From: Theobroma cacao
Taxonomy: Eukaryota > Streptophyta > Magnoliopsida > Malvales > Malvaceae
Direction: 5' to 3'
Length of the DNA stretch: 64,000 nt
Assembly (NCBI RefSeq): GCF_000208745.1
Contig: NC_030858.1
Location: forward strand, 12,802,684 to 12,866,683
The translations under genes were made by a program, and so were the position numbers. How positions within the stretch are numbered: position 1 is the stretch's first letter; the number at the start of each line of letters is the position of its first letter. This document shows positions 23,430 to 36,864 of the stretch, one piece after another. The notes beneath the pieces are model-generated. The model was not told the DNA's origin. It did no database searches and saw only the letters and a list, made by a program, of their open reading frames with translations.

Positions 23430-23812
23430 CATGTTACAACACGGCGTAAACAACATCTAACAAGCGTGGTGTGTAACAATATAATACTACAATGACATCT
23501 AACAAGCGTGGTGTGTAACAATATAATACTCCAATGAAATAGCGTGTCACAACACGATGTGAACGACATCTATCAAGCGTGGCTTGTAACAATATAATAT
23601 TGCATCGAAATGGCATGTCATAACACGATGTAAATGACATCTAACAAGCATGGCGTGTAACTATATGATACTTCAACGAAATGACATGTCACATCGTATA
23701 AGTAAAACGAAATGGCGTGTAAGAAGATGTGACGCTGTATGACTAAAACAAAATGGCTTGTAAGACCATGTAAATGACATATAACAAGCCATGTACGTGT
23801 AATCACATTACA
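23430..23812. repeat. Left tandem-repeat array flanking the MULE
   Basis: Diverged repeats built from CATCTAACAAGCGTGGTGTG and ATAATACTxCAATGAAATGGCGTG modules recur at irregular spacing of about 39-77 bp. CATGGCGTGTAAC at 23649-23661 is the exact reverse complement of GTTACACGCCATG at 27150-27162 in the array on the other side of the transposase. This is probably the subterminal repeat region of the MULE. Confidence 0.72.
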
Positions 23813-24269
23813 AAAAAATCTACAAAATATGATAAGCAATTGAGAAGCAAATATTTTCATTTCATACCTTCACACTTCATACTATGTTTAAATATCAGCT
23901 CAATCCATTATTCGATAACAAACACAAAATATGAATGTAAAAAACTTTAAGAGGAAATTGCGAAAAAGGTATTGGACATGGCTCACATAATTAATTAGGC
24001 CGACACACTGTCTTCATTTACAAGACACCTTACGTTTTCAGACAATATCCTTCGTATTGGATAGGTGTTGCGTGTGTGACAAGTTTTTCTGCAAGTTGAA
24101 CATGTTTTCGGTCATCATCCTTGTGGAGGCACCAAATGACTTGGAGATGGTGCCGAATTTGTGGATGGAACTACAAACAAGGATGGACAATTTTATCTAT
24201 TATGCTCATACCTCTTACATTGTGAACATCTCTGTGGTCAACTACCTTCACTAGCCCATGGAATCCTTT

Positions 24270-26990
24270 TCCTCCTAGGTCTTCTTACTTGACCTCGCCA
24301 AGGTGGTGGCAAAACAAAGATTTGTTCCAGATGAGGGGGAATGTCCCAGTCACTAGGATGCCTAACCGGGCAAATGAACCCAACATAACCCTTAATAAAA
24401 AGGTTGTCTTATAATAGTCCGTGTAGAGTTCAACGACTTCACGTTTGCACTTATTGAAAAATCCAATGAACTCAATTTTGAAGCACAATGTAAAAGTTAC
24501 GTTAATTACTAATCAAAAAAGAAATAAAGATATCTGTATCTTATTGTCGTAATGGCATGGTTGCATGGTAGTAGATTTTTTTGGAACTCGCAACATGAAC
24601 ATATCTTTTTGGACAGGTTTACAAGTCCATCCATCTGCCTATCTTTAACTTCGATCTCCACTCGATTGATAGGTTTAACTACAAAGTGATGTGCATCATT
24701 GAACCGTTTGCTCAACTGCCTGGTAGCCTAAGGGCTAAGAGGCATGGTCACCTTGACGGCCTCCTCATATCGGTCATGGAACCAACGCTAGAAAATGTTT
24801 TTGATGAACTCGATCAGAATAGTGATTAGCATTTGTCTTGCATGCTTCAAGCAGGAGTTAACACATTCTGTAATGTTGGATGTCATGACTTTGTATCGCC
24901 TTATCAGAGACTGTGCACGTACCGATCTCTCAAGTCCTATTCTCATAAGGTCAAAGTGGGCTCCTACGTGAATCTACTTAAGCTGGTTCATACACTTGTT
25001 GAAATCAAAAACCTTATAGCAATCTCGAGTAAGGGTGAAAATCATTGAAATGTCATCTAGCTTGAACTTGTTTTTAAAGTTTTTCTTCAAGTGGTAACTG
25101 CATAAACCGTGGTGTGCTTCTGGGTATGCATTTTGGATTGCTTTCTTAATACCGAGATTTTAATCTGAAATGAACATAGTGTTTTCAGGATAACCAACCA
25201 CATCATGCAACTTGCTAAGAAACCACGTCCATGAGTCTTCGTCCTCAACATGGCCTATGCAAATGGTACTGAATATACGCACGCGTTTGCATTTTTGTAT
25301 ACAGCGACAAACAGAACAATTATAAACCTGCCTTTCAGATGTGCCACATCAATTGCAACTATAAGACGCATTACATTCCTAAACCCTCGGATACAAGCCC
25401 TATACGATCAAAAACAATATTTGAATCATTTTGCCTCATCAATAACCACTACAGCAATTGTATCGGGATTTTCTCATTCCAACATATAAAAATACAAGGG
25501 TAGTAGTTGAAATGAATCTTCAAGGGGATCAAAAACAAGCCTCTCTACATACTCCTTCGCTTGCTAGGCCTTACCATACAAGCATTCCAATCCTCATTGA
25601 ACCTTCATCTCACCAATTATGTCCTTAGGTCTCAATGCTACTCCATTAACTTGAAGCTTGTGTGATATAAGTTCACCAATTATCTTCACACTCAGGTTCG
25701 AAATCGCCCTTGCAAACCATCTACAGTACACGTTTGTTCTTTGTGGAACGTCTAAACTTGTCAATATTCTCCTTCAAGTAACTTCATTGCATGCACACTA
25801 AACTTGCACTCCTTGTCCTTATAAACAACCTCAAAACGACCTTGACATGACCTTTTTATTTTTATCTTGAACTGCTCTTTTAGTGCCAACATGTTCAAAG
25901 CTCATTTCAACTCGGCCTTGAAGGAAAACATTCTTCCTTTGTATAAGCGATCATCGACAGATGTTGACTCCTCAATGGTAATTGTTTGGAAGAATAACCT
26001 TTTTGCACTTGGAATAAGCCACGTATGAGATATCCTTGCATTTCTCCTTTCTTGATAACTGTCATTGGGCAATGTCTAAGGCAAACGAATCTCATTATCA
26101 CCAGCGATAGGGATGGGGTCAACATATTAAATATCTCCTACATCAAAACCTCAAACATGTTTTGTTTCACCTTCAACATTTTTACGATTAGGATTGTCAC
26201 TGTCATAAAGCCAGTCATCGTCTAAACTGTCATCATGCCATTCATCAGGCCCGTTATTTGAATTGTCATTAAATCTATCTTCACTGATAGGGAACAAATC
26301 CACATTTTCCTGATCAAATGCAATATTATCCTCGAGCGTCATAGTGTCATCCTTAAACATCACAGTGTCATCTTCAAGAGTCGCAGTCTCATTTAAAAAT
26401 GGCATTACACCCTCTGCAGTTTCACCCAATGGTTACATTTGTTGAACAAAAGCAAGTAATTGGTTCGATGCACATGCTGATCAAAATTGTGCAACCAACT
26501 GTTTTGTGGATGTCGTGTGTCTACTAGGCTGCACAAACACATGTGCATACTTCAATTGCCATTGTTGTGGGTTAAGGATCGAATGCTGTGGTATATGTGA
26601 AGCATTGTAAATCTCATTTTGATTGAGGTGATTACCATGTTGTATAGCTTTTTCATGTGGCATAACATTTGTATGGCATTCCTTAATAGTGATGTACACT
26701 ACCGAAACATTCCTCTCCTTAATAGTGATGTACACTACCGAAACATTCCTCTACTCTAGCAAAATTAATGCAACATCCTCCTCGTCCTTGATAATTGGCC
26801 ACGATAACTCTCTAGGTGTATTGATCAATGCATGAAACTCAATCTTGTGAATTTGTGAGTTTACCCCAACAACATCTTCAACTAGCTTCATCAAGCCCGC
26901 AAACGACAAATTACTCCTAACCCCTCGCATTTGTGACTCATCACCCTTGTAAATTTCATCGACCCATTGACCACCGTGTCTTATCACAAG
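24270..26990 (-). pseudogene. MULE (Mutator-like) transposase
   Basis: Minus-strand pieces appear in the usual MULE order. There is an N-terminal segment (26987-26751, HGGQWVDEIYKGDESQ); an acidic linker (26429-26151); and a DDE core with VAIDVAHLKGRF (first Asp at 25348-25350), then VEDEDSWTWFLSKLH and a FISD second Asp (25163-25165) followed at once by a stop. The core ends with HHGLCSYHLKKNF at about 25100. A SWIM zinc motif CSCCEF...LPCNHAI lies at 24560-24612, and a C-terminal DWDIPPHLEQ segment near 24340. It cuts and inserts the element in active relatives. Stops and frameshifts make this copy dead. Confidence 0.85.
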
Positions 26991-27059
26991 TCACACAATT
27001 GGCATACAACTGAAATTTTCAAAAAATAAATGTCAGTCAATTTACATATTATATGCCCC

Positions 27060-27420
27060 GTTCTAAAATTTAGCTACATGCCCTGCTGAAAACATGTTGT
27101 TACATGCCATGTTGAAAAAATTTTCTTACACGCAATGTTCAAAAAAATTGTTACACGCCATGTTCAAAAAAAATGTTACACTCCATGTACTAAAACATGT
27201 TATTTCAATTTACATGTGGCATGCCATGTGCATTAGAGATGTTGCATGCATGGCCTGTAACAACTCTAGGCAATGTTTATTGATTTTGCTACGTGCAATG
27301 TTTACTACACCTCATGTATAGACAAATTTTACTACAAGCTATGTACTAAAACATGTAATTTGACTATATTTTTTACATGCATGTTGTGTAACAACTTTGG
27401 GCAATGTTCTAATTTACATA
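27060..27420. repeat. Right tandem-repeat array flanking the MULE
   Basis: Units of about 30 bp such as GTTACACGCCATGTTCAAAA repeat at least five times (27100-27200), with looser copies to 27420. The motifs are in inverted orientation to those of the left array. Next to it (27530-27650) is a GAGTTGAGA-rich low-complexity stretch. Confidence 0.7.
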
Positions 27421-27510
27421 CAAAGTTTCAAAAATTAATGAGTTGCAGCAATAAACCCAATAACATATCTTTATGTTATCTCTGCTCTAGGGTCTATATA
27501 TCGACGACGA

Positions 27511-30500
27511 TATAGCTAGATGTTGAGAGATAGACCACAGCACGATGACGATGGTGCTCAACAGACAATTGGTTGGTAAGGGAGAGCTGAGAGAGTTTAG
27601 AAAGTTGAGACAGTTGAGAAAGTTGAGGGGGTTGAGATAGCTGAGCATTTAATTTTTCTTTATGGCGGGACGGAGATATTGGGATATTAATTTGCCAGAA
27701 ATATATTCAAGGGCATTTTTATCTACTCATGCCAAAATTGACCAAATAGTTAACTTTATATAGGAAGCTATTTCTAAAATCACCTTATGAAGAGAGTTAT
27801 TTTTCATAATTTCTTCTACAATCGAATGTCATATTAACATAGATAATGAAAAAAATTTAAACATCATTAATGATAAGACTGACATTATTAATTTTGAAAA
27901 ATATAAAAATTTAAGTTTTACAAATTATTATATAAAAATTAAATTCACCAATTTGATAAAATATCAAGACTAATTACATAATTTGATCATCTTCATACAA
28001 GGTCTCATGATGGCTCTACGTAAGTTACGTTGAGGACTGACAACTTCCGATTACATGGTTTTGCATTAACTTGTCTTGTCTAATCCTAAGGATCAAGGAA
28101 GAACGTTAACACATGCCCCAAAGGCGTAGACAAAAAGTATTTCTGATAATAAAAAAGGCTGCGATTGCTTGAACAATTAGTTTCTCTTTTTAAATCCATA
28201 ATAATGTAAGCAGTATCATGCAAATAATGACGCAAAGTAAGATTATGCCTTTATATCGTGAGGATCCATCATGAACTGAATCTCAATTTTTCTGATTAAC
28301 TGAAAAAAGAGAAGAAAAGCATCAATGTACTTTGAATCATTGAATGTAAACTACAAGAATAAATATCTTTATCTTTTAAAATTAAAAAAAAAGAAATAAA
28401 TTTGGCCTTTTATTGACTAGGAGTATTATTAATATATTCAAAAAATGATTCAACCAAGTTTGAATTACAACTGTAAGGAGGTAACGACATTCTCTGAATA
28501 CAAACTGATCACAGCTGAGTTTGAATTGACCCCCCTTGTAGACATTGAAGCATGCGGATATTTGAGACAACAGCTGTTCTTCGCTCCCACAAATCACCAT
28601 CAATGCTAGCCAACAAAAAAACTTGTAAATCCTTAACATATATTCACTCTTTCAATGAGAAAAATACAAAGCAAATTTTATTATTTTCTGATAATTCCAT
28701 TATAAGGAAGCATGCAATGTCCCACAAAAAGAAATGCAAAGTACATTGGCCATACGCCTACAATAATCATCCCAAAGGGAGAATAATTTCAAAGGTGCCA
28801 GCTTTGGCTTTGTTTTTGCAGCATTATTTTTCAAAAAAAAAAAATGAGGATCTTAGACCAGAAGTGACCAGTGCTTAATGGATAAACACTGGCCATGTAG
28901 TAGACCATATAGTCCAAGATTTTTGTTGAGATGGAAGAACATAAAATTGTTGGATTGATACAATGAAATAAACGGTCGCCATTCTTTGCAGCAGATTGTC
29001 AAACACGAATCCAATCTTTCGATTCGAACTTTCTATGGTGGAGAAAAGGTCCATAAATTGAGGACCTACTCCCTTTCAATCAGTGTAGAAGAGTCCTTGG
29101 AAAGGCATATAACATGAAATCCGTGGAAGCACCAACACAGAATATATGCACTCTCAACTTACACCATCTTTCAAATTTACTTAATTATTCTCCTAGAAAT
29201 CTGGCACTCACTACGTCAGTGAAAACAAATAAAAGTATCTTCAAATTCATTAATTTGTTTTGTTTAATAATATAGTTAACAGGAAACCTCTCCTTTTTTT
29301 TTTCAATTAATATAACTGAAAATATGATAAAAAACCTTAGGCTGTAACATAGTCTAACCTGATAAAACATAGAATGATCCTTCAAGCTTAATTGTGGGTA
29401 GTTGAACATTATTCGGACTGTTTAACATTACTCTAAAGAACCCACTTACGTGAACAATGTTAAGCCTTAAACTTTGGAAGCAGATTGTAAATGTAGCCAC
29501 ATTTGGCAGCTGCAAAGTTGTTAACAAATTTACTCATGTAAGACCTAGGATGTGCTTTTAAGCCACCAAAGCAGTGAACTAAAATGATCATTTGATCACA
29601 TCAAACTATCCAAGCAAAATTATTGCTTGCTTAATGTAGCCCTATTCGTCTGCGGCCCATATGAGAGCCTAATCTTCTCCAAAGGGTAGCCCTTTGATCT
29701 TAATTTCAATCTGACAACAAGAAAAACAAGCATCAGATGCTAATTGAAATCAGTACAAAACTTAGACCATTGATTATACAAAACCTGGAAAGTTCAGAAT
29801 CTTAGACCAGAGAAAGGTAGAAACCATGAATAATCAAGTGTAGCCATTAATTTACTCTAGCTGTCAAACACTGGATTCTGCATTAGGCCAATAATTAAAG
29901 ATCAATTGAGCAAAGACTTTTGGAATATGTTGGGTTATTTGTCTAAACTTTTTCTTGGTTCCATTCTAGTAATTCAAAGATCCCAAGATATTGGAACCAG
30001 GTATATAATTTGGCAAGTGAATCAAAGGATCTGTTAATAGTTATGGAGGTGCAATTTTCCAGGTGGAATCTCAATTCTCATGGCTACATCATTCTTTAGA
30101 TGATATCTTAATTAGCTAATTTGAAAACAATACTGTTTAAATGAATTTAATTCTTAGCTTTTACAGCAAATCTGCATATTCTGACGTGCTTGCGATTTGC
30201 ATATTTTGAGCCGGAGCTGGCAAAGGGAACCTGTTCAGCATATATTACTGCTATTTTTCCTTGGGGCTAACAAAACAGTGAATTTTATGAATGGGAGAAG
30301 CAGTGCTAACGTTTGATGGATTTTTTTAATATTTTCTGTTTTTTTATGAATTTGATGGATTTGATCGACAAAAATTGATACCTAAAGAGATACGCTAAAT
30401 GGGAATACTCATCCCTTAAAAGATTCGTATAACTTATCATTATTATATTATAATCCATCAAATTTTTATATTTTTATTTCAAATCAAACAGGTTTTTAAG

Positions 30501-31150
30501 ATTAAAAGTTGACTAATTGTTATTAATTAACATAAAATTTGTCATTTTTTATACCCATGTACTATTAATTATAAATACTTATTTGATCTAAATAAAAGTA
30601 TAAGTGTATAATTGAACACAAAAAAGAAAAAGGATTTTTTTTGAATTTTCTTGAATGGTTTAAAGAATTTGTTTAGATATTACGTTAAAATCTAAATATT
30701 TCTTATGACAAGATTATGCACACATATTTTAAAGAAAATTATTACAAATATTGTTTTTATTCTCTCTTCGTATATTGAAAAAGTAAGTAGACATGTGATA
30801 TAAGATAATAATATTTCAATATTTGCTTTGAAGAAAGAGAAGGCCATCGCATCCATAGTATAACCTTTTCTATTTTATTCTCAATTTTTTAGTTAAAATG
30901 ATTAAAGAAAGAAGAAAATCTCTTTTGAATTGAACAAGGGAATACAAGCAACATCGGCCGACCATCCACCTAAGCCTTGGGCTTACCTGCATTCCTGCTG
31001 GCTTGCCTTGAAAAAGTCTGTATGGCCTCTTGGGCTGCGTTAGGGCTTAGAAGTTCGGCCTGCTAAATTTCAAGAATGGGATTGAATAACATCTTGAAAT
31101 GCCCGATTTAGTTTGTCTCTAGCGTTATTTCAACTATGTTGCTGGCAAAG
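27511..31150. other. Region without a confident gene
   Basis: This is AT-rich unique-looking sequence. Two weak hints of a host gene on the minus strand can be seen. One is a polypyrimidine-AG followed by a short open stretch ending in a stop (about 29714-29665, IEIKIKGLPFGED). The other is an AATAAA signal near 28410 after a stretch that is open over 85 residues. Neither matches a family I know, and no coding chain links them. A short ORF at 28552-28878 has no recognisable motif. Confidence 0.4.
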
Positions 31151-31152
31151 AT

Positions 31153-33005
31153 CTTTTTTTTTAAAAAAAAAAAAAGGGAATGATTTTTTTGTCTAATTAA
31201 ACGTGGGGAAGAAATTCCCATTACATCATTTGCCAATACATGTCTCAAGGTAGAAGGTGGGCTATTATAGGGTACAAAATGTTCTTCAATAGAAAAACCC
31301 TCATTAGCCTATGATCAGCAGCAATATTGCCTTCATTATAAATGTGACGAATTTGTATCATCCATTGTCTCTTTAGCAATATATCAATAGCCCGAAGCCA
31401 CTCATAATTAACACATGGATGATGCAATGAGGAAGATATAGCTAGAACAACGAGTTTACTATCCACTTGAAAATCAATCTTTCTAAAACTAGCCTCCCAT
31501 GCATTTTGAAGTTCTCTATATACACCCCATAGTTCTACATGATAAGCAGAGCATTTTTGAGTTCTCATGGCAAACCCACCGTGCCATTGTCAGTCCAATC
31601 CCTCAGAATTGCCCCCGCTGCTGCCTGGCTAGTGGAAATGCAAACTGCACAATTAGTATTTAAAGAAATCCAATCCACTTGCGGTGCTTTCCAAGCTATA
31701 AAAATTTTTTCCTTAGTATTAGAAGTAATACGGCCATTATTAAAGTTTGACAACTCAGCAATGTGCATATTTGCCACTACACTGTATATCTGTGACAATT
31801 TCCTTGCAATATTATAAGGGGTATGCTCAAAAATAAATATATTTATCCATTTCCAGAGTAACCAACAAGTTCTTCCAAAAACCACAACCCATGGGACTCC
31901 ATCATTCTTAGTCTTGAAATTATTCAAATTAGACAGAAGCCAATCCAGATTAGATTGATTAAAGAATGAATCAACCATACCTGGAGCCAAAACTCAAATC
32001 CAAGAACTGGCCACAGGACAATCTCGAAGGATGTGAAGAATTGATTCTTTTTCTAGGCAACATTGTTGACAATTTAGATCATTAGACAAATGTCTTAGAT
32101 ATCTCTCCTTATTAGTCAATACTCGATTATGTAAGCATTGTATTAATAACATTTTGATTCTCTCCGGTCCATGCCAGTTGCCACATGTTCAAATTATTAT
32201 TCAAGTAACCCTGTTCCAGTTCACGTAAACGGTCATAAGCCGAGGGAACAGAAAAGTTCCTAGATGAAGACAAAGCCCAATATGGCCTATCCGATACAGA
32301 TGTAGTTTCAGGGGTAATAGCCTCTGAAAGTAATGTTATCTCCTCTTTAGGGAGCTAATGCTGTAAGCGTTCAAAATCCCATTCCTCATTTGGCATTACA
32401 AAATCTCTTACATAACTATAATCTTCGAAAATTATGCCTCTAGACTTCGCCGCTTCAACCAATGGTTTGTCAGTCACCCAAGATCCATCTCGAATTGAAA
32501 TGTGAGCCCATCCCCAATAGCACATCGAACATTATTCTTAAATATGTCCCATACCATGTACAAAGAATGCCAGAAAAAAGACGAACCCGAATTCTGAAGA
32601 GTATTAGGACAAGCATGCGTACCATAATTATATTTTGCACAGATTAATTTAACCCATAAAGCTTGTGGTTTTGCCACTAAATGCCAGCATGCTTTCAACC
32701 GGAATGCCTCATTCATCAATCTCGAGTTTCAGATATCGTAACCTCCTTCATCCTTAGGTTTGCAAACCTCTTGTCATCGTAAACGATGGACTTTTCGAGA
32801 ATTACCATCACCTCCCCATAAGAAATTTCGGCAAAGAGCTTTTATTTTGTTACATATTTCTATTGGGATAGCCACTGTTTGAATAGTGTAGTAAGGGATA
32901 GTAGACAGTACAAATTTTATTAAGGTAAGCCTGCCTGTAGAAGAAAGTGTAGAAGCCTTTCACGAACTCAGTCTACTTCGTATTTTATCCCCCAAGTATT
33001 GAAAT
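31153..33005 (-). mobile_element. 5'-truncated L1-type LINE fragment
   Basis: Minus-strand frames give the 3' half of plant LINE ORF2. There is an RT C-terminal part (33005-32760: LGDKIRSRLS, STGRLTLIKFVLSTIP, then FLWGG). A linker (32719-32474: EAFRLKACWHL, QALWVKLICAKYN) and a zf-RVT zinc module near 32200-31990 (CQQCCLEKESILHILRDC) follow. Last is a C-terminal RNase H-like domain (31990-31245: WISLNTNCAV, GAILRDW, then AYHVELWGVYRELQNAW). A short T run at 31153-31161 (A run on the minus strand) may be the tail. The RT catalytic box is absent, so truncation is on the 5' side. Several frames are used; it is dead. Confidence 0.85.
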
Positions 33006-36000
33006 AGCAGCAAAGTTCTTATCGTTGATGTTGTTATTGTTATTAGTATTATATTTAGATTTTACTAATATGTGTTTTCTAAATATTTTAAGATTAGTTA
33101 AATTATTAATTTTATTAATATTTTTATATTAAATGTAGTAATTGACATTTGATGTAAGGAAGTCAACACATAAAAAAATTACTTAATATGGTAATTTTAA
33201 ACCTAAAAATGTCTTTGAGTAATTCATTAACAAAACCCTTATGATTTTTATCTACAATTTATAATATATAAAAAAGTATGAATGTTAGTAAAACTTTTAA
33301 TTAACGAAAACAGACGTATTTGTTCATTATTGTTTTTTTTAAATTATTACTTTAAATATTATCATAAATATCCATAAGATTTATCTAATTTGTAAATAAA
33401 AATTCTAATTGCATCTAATGAATGTCATTAAAAATACTTTTTATTATAAATATTAATAAAATTTATCTAATTTGTAAATAAAAATTCTAATTCCATTGAA
33501 TGATCTTCATTCTTAACTATAATATTATTGAATAATTTATAGATTAAAATTAGAAAATTGTACATATTTATATTTCAAACTAAAACATTTTTAAAATGTT
33601 TGTATTTTATATATTAAAATACGCACACCAACTATGCGGGTTGAAGAGAAAAAAGGTGATGATTATTGTGATAACAAAGTGTTTTGGAAGAGAATAAGAT
33701 ATATTTACGAGCAGTTTTATAAAGAAAACACGAATAGTTTTTTCTTAAGAGAGAAATGGGTCATTTTTTTTCAAAAAAATGTATTATATAAAACATTTTA
33801 AATAATCTCTAATTTATTTCAATTTTTAAGTAATTTTGCTAATACAGTTTGCGTAACTTAAATCGCGATAACAAACTCATATATTGACTTATATAATATA
33901 ATAGATATTGTTATTGTAGATTAAAGGTTAAATTATGCAATTAGTTCCTGTAATCTACAAAAAGTATAAATTTAATCTTTATACAATAATTTTTGTAACT
34001 CGAATCCATATATTTTGTAAATTTATTAATTTTAGTTCTTAATTATAATATCATTAAATTTAACTATTAAGTATGCTAACATGACATTTTGATCAAGTTG
34101 ACCTGACACTATTAACTAACATGACAATTTTTGGCATTTATGTTGATGTGACACCAATTGACGTGGCAAAAATCTTACATAACAAATGTTGACATAGCAA
34201 AAAATTAACAAAAACACTTTTAACACTAAATTGAATGAGATTAACATAAAAATTAAGAGAGAAAGAATAATAAAAAACAATCAAATAGGGAGAATCAAGA
34301 GAGATATAGTTGTGTTTGGTTTTGAATTTGGGATTGAAGACAAGGAAAACAATGTGTTTTAAGGGTTACTGGGTTTTATTTTTGAAGATTCAACTTGTTT
34401 TGAATTAGCATTTTTCCATTGAAGATTCAATTGGTAAATAAAAAGATTTTGTTGCAGTCTCATTAAATTTGTTTCTTTGGGCAAAATATTGCATTTTCTC
34501 TGTTTGCAGGAAAAAGATTGAATATTTGAAAAGGGAGGGAATGAAATAAAGGGGAGAGAATCAAGAAAGGAACATATTGAAGTTTCAACAGGTTAGACCA
34601 AGAAATATGGTGCAGTTTGACTTATTTGGTATAAAAATTGGTGTTTTGTGGCTCCTTTGGGTTCTGTTTTGTCTGCCACAAATTCTTGTATTTAGGGTTT
34701 ATTATCTTTCTCATTTGTTTTTGGGGTTTTATTTTTGATAAGTTTCTGTTTTTGGATTGGAACCACAATTGTCTATTGTTTATTATTATAAAACTCAATC
34801 TGATGTCAAGCAAAGGCAAAACTCAATTTGATATCAATACCAATAAAATACGATGACAAATTTTACTTTTATAAAACGAGTATAGATTGTCGAAAGTTAT
34901 TTGTACCTTTAGTTGTGAAATGTGAATCATCTCTGAAATTTAAGTTGGTTAAATTAGAACCACTTGTTTGAAATCTTGAGACTTCTGTTATATTACAAAA
35001 AAAAAAAAAAACCATTGGGAAGCTACTGTCCAGAGCTACCAAATCCTAGAAGCTGATCAACAAGTTTCATGACAAAGTTGGTCAAGCTGTTTTAGGTCTT
35101 TAATTTGGCACTCTTGGAGTAGGCCTATAGATATTTGGTCTGCTCCATTTCTGCATTTCCAGCAAATTCATGAATTTAAAGACAACCAAATTGATTAATG
35201 CAATCTCAAAATTCATGATTATCTTTAAGCCAATGAATTATAATAGTATATGTTAAAAAACATTTTTTTTATTACGTGAGAAATTGTTAGTGGCTATAAT
35301 TGAGTGTATCAATGAAAAAAAAAAGACAATTAATTTTATGCTGTACCTTTTTGTTAACATCTGTATTAGCTCAGCTGCTCTCCAAATTATATATAAAATA
35401 AAATAAAATAATGTTCCAATTTATAACTTTCATAGTTGCAATTTTCAAGCAAACAATAATTTCAATATATAAATAAGGAATGACGAGAAAAAAGAACTTG
35501 ATATTGATGTTGACATTGTCATAAAGCACGTGGCGCAGTACGTAATGGAAAGATGACGCCCCCTGCTCACTCTCTCCTTTCACTTTTCAAGTATTGATAT
35601 GCCTAATACTGTATGAGTCTACCTTACTGTCACTTTCAAATTAAATGAGGAGTTGCTTTATTTTATTTTTTTGAAATATTTTATTAATCACAGTTCTTTA
35701 AATTCATGAATTTTGATCATATATTAGGTTGTATGCGAGGTTGTATATTTGCATTAAGACAAAAAATATACCAATGGTTTAAATTACTAGTACATCTTTT
35801 CCTTTTTATAGTAACAAAAAAGAAGTGAGATAAAAATTGACCATGGTTTGCTTTAATTCTTTGACTTCTAAGCAACGATGTATGTTTTTATTCCAGCTAA
35901 CTGCTTGGTGCTTACCATTAATGGAAAATGTTTTTGGCTTTGAGCTGTGTTAGAACTTAAAACCTAGAAGCCAAGACCCTGAGTTAGAACCATTCCCAGA

Positions 36001-36843
36001 AACCAAAACACATCCAATCCAAGCTAGTAAATTATTTTCTACTTTAATACCTCGAAGTCCTTGGACTCAAAATCCATGGTTGTGGTGACATGGAACACTT
36101 GTGAAACCTTGAATTGCATCATCAAAGCTCCCGTCTTCCCCTAAATCAACCTTCCACATACTCATGTATCTTAGTTTTGGGACAACTCTAGCAAATTTAT
36201 ATTTTGTTCTCTTTTCGGGGTTTATTGGAGCAATAATATTTATAGAATAGTTATTACTATATGATCATTACAAGAAAAAACCCAAATTTTGTATTTATTT
36301 GAAATCCCACCTTGAGTAAAAGGATAAGTGAGGAAATACTTAGCTGAACATATAGATTACATATTTTGAGTATCAAATTTAATTTTAACCTTTAAAAGAA
36401 CTCATTGACATTTTTAGTTGTCTGTCACTTTTAGTTGTTTATAAAACAATCTTTTGGAAAAAAAAATGACAGTAATGATTCTCTTGATTTATAGATGACC
36501 AAAAATAATTTTTTCATAATTTTTGGAATATATTTGCTATGGTAAATGGGAGCCAAAAATTTAATTTCAATCGAACTTTTTCGATTTTGTTCTTGAAACC
36601 AAAATTTAGATTTTGATTCTTATGGATTTTTATTTTTTTTATATTTTCATTGAATCCAAATGGGAGTTGTTTGCTTATTTATATTAAATATCTTAAGTAA
36701 ATGAAGAGTAAAAAGGAAAGACGTAAATGGAGAGTACAAAGAAAAGAAGTAAAATGAGGATATTTACTTAAATGGTACTTAATGTAAATAAGCTAAGTAG
36801 GTTTAATAGGTAATCTTTCTCAGAAACTGCTTTCTATTTCAAA
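33006..36843. other. AT-rich intergenic region, no recognisable gene
   Basis: This is a long stretch of A/T runs with no open frame resembling a known protein. At about 33925-34200 is a sequence of the type AAATTATGCAATTAGTTCCTG followed by GACGTGGC-like words, which looks like a dispersed non-coding repeat. A CACGTGG (G-box) word is at about 35527. I see no TSD or terminal repeat that defines an element. Confidence 0.5.
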
Positions 36844-36864
36844 TGTATGAATACATGTTCATGA
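36844..36864 (+). mobile_element. Left piece of the family C LTR
   Basis: The short stretch TGTATGAATACATGTTCATGA directly abuts copia element 2. When that element and one copy of CATGA are removed it joins to TGATGTATCGATACAT at 45151 onward, continuing the same ATGTATxGATACAT motif series. So the outer LTR starts at or before this point. Its exact start and TSD could not be fixed. Confidence 0.6.

Noticed and set aside
28552..28878. 108-codon plus-strand frame
   Set aside because: No recognisable domain, and its 5' part overlaps the better minus-strand hint of a transcript end.
34622..34856. Overlapping short frames on both strands
   Set aside because: AT-rich, hydrophobic by composition, no motif, no start context or neighbour support.
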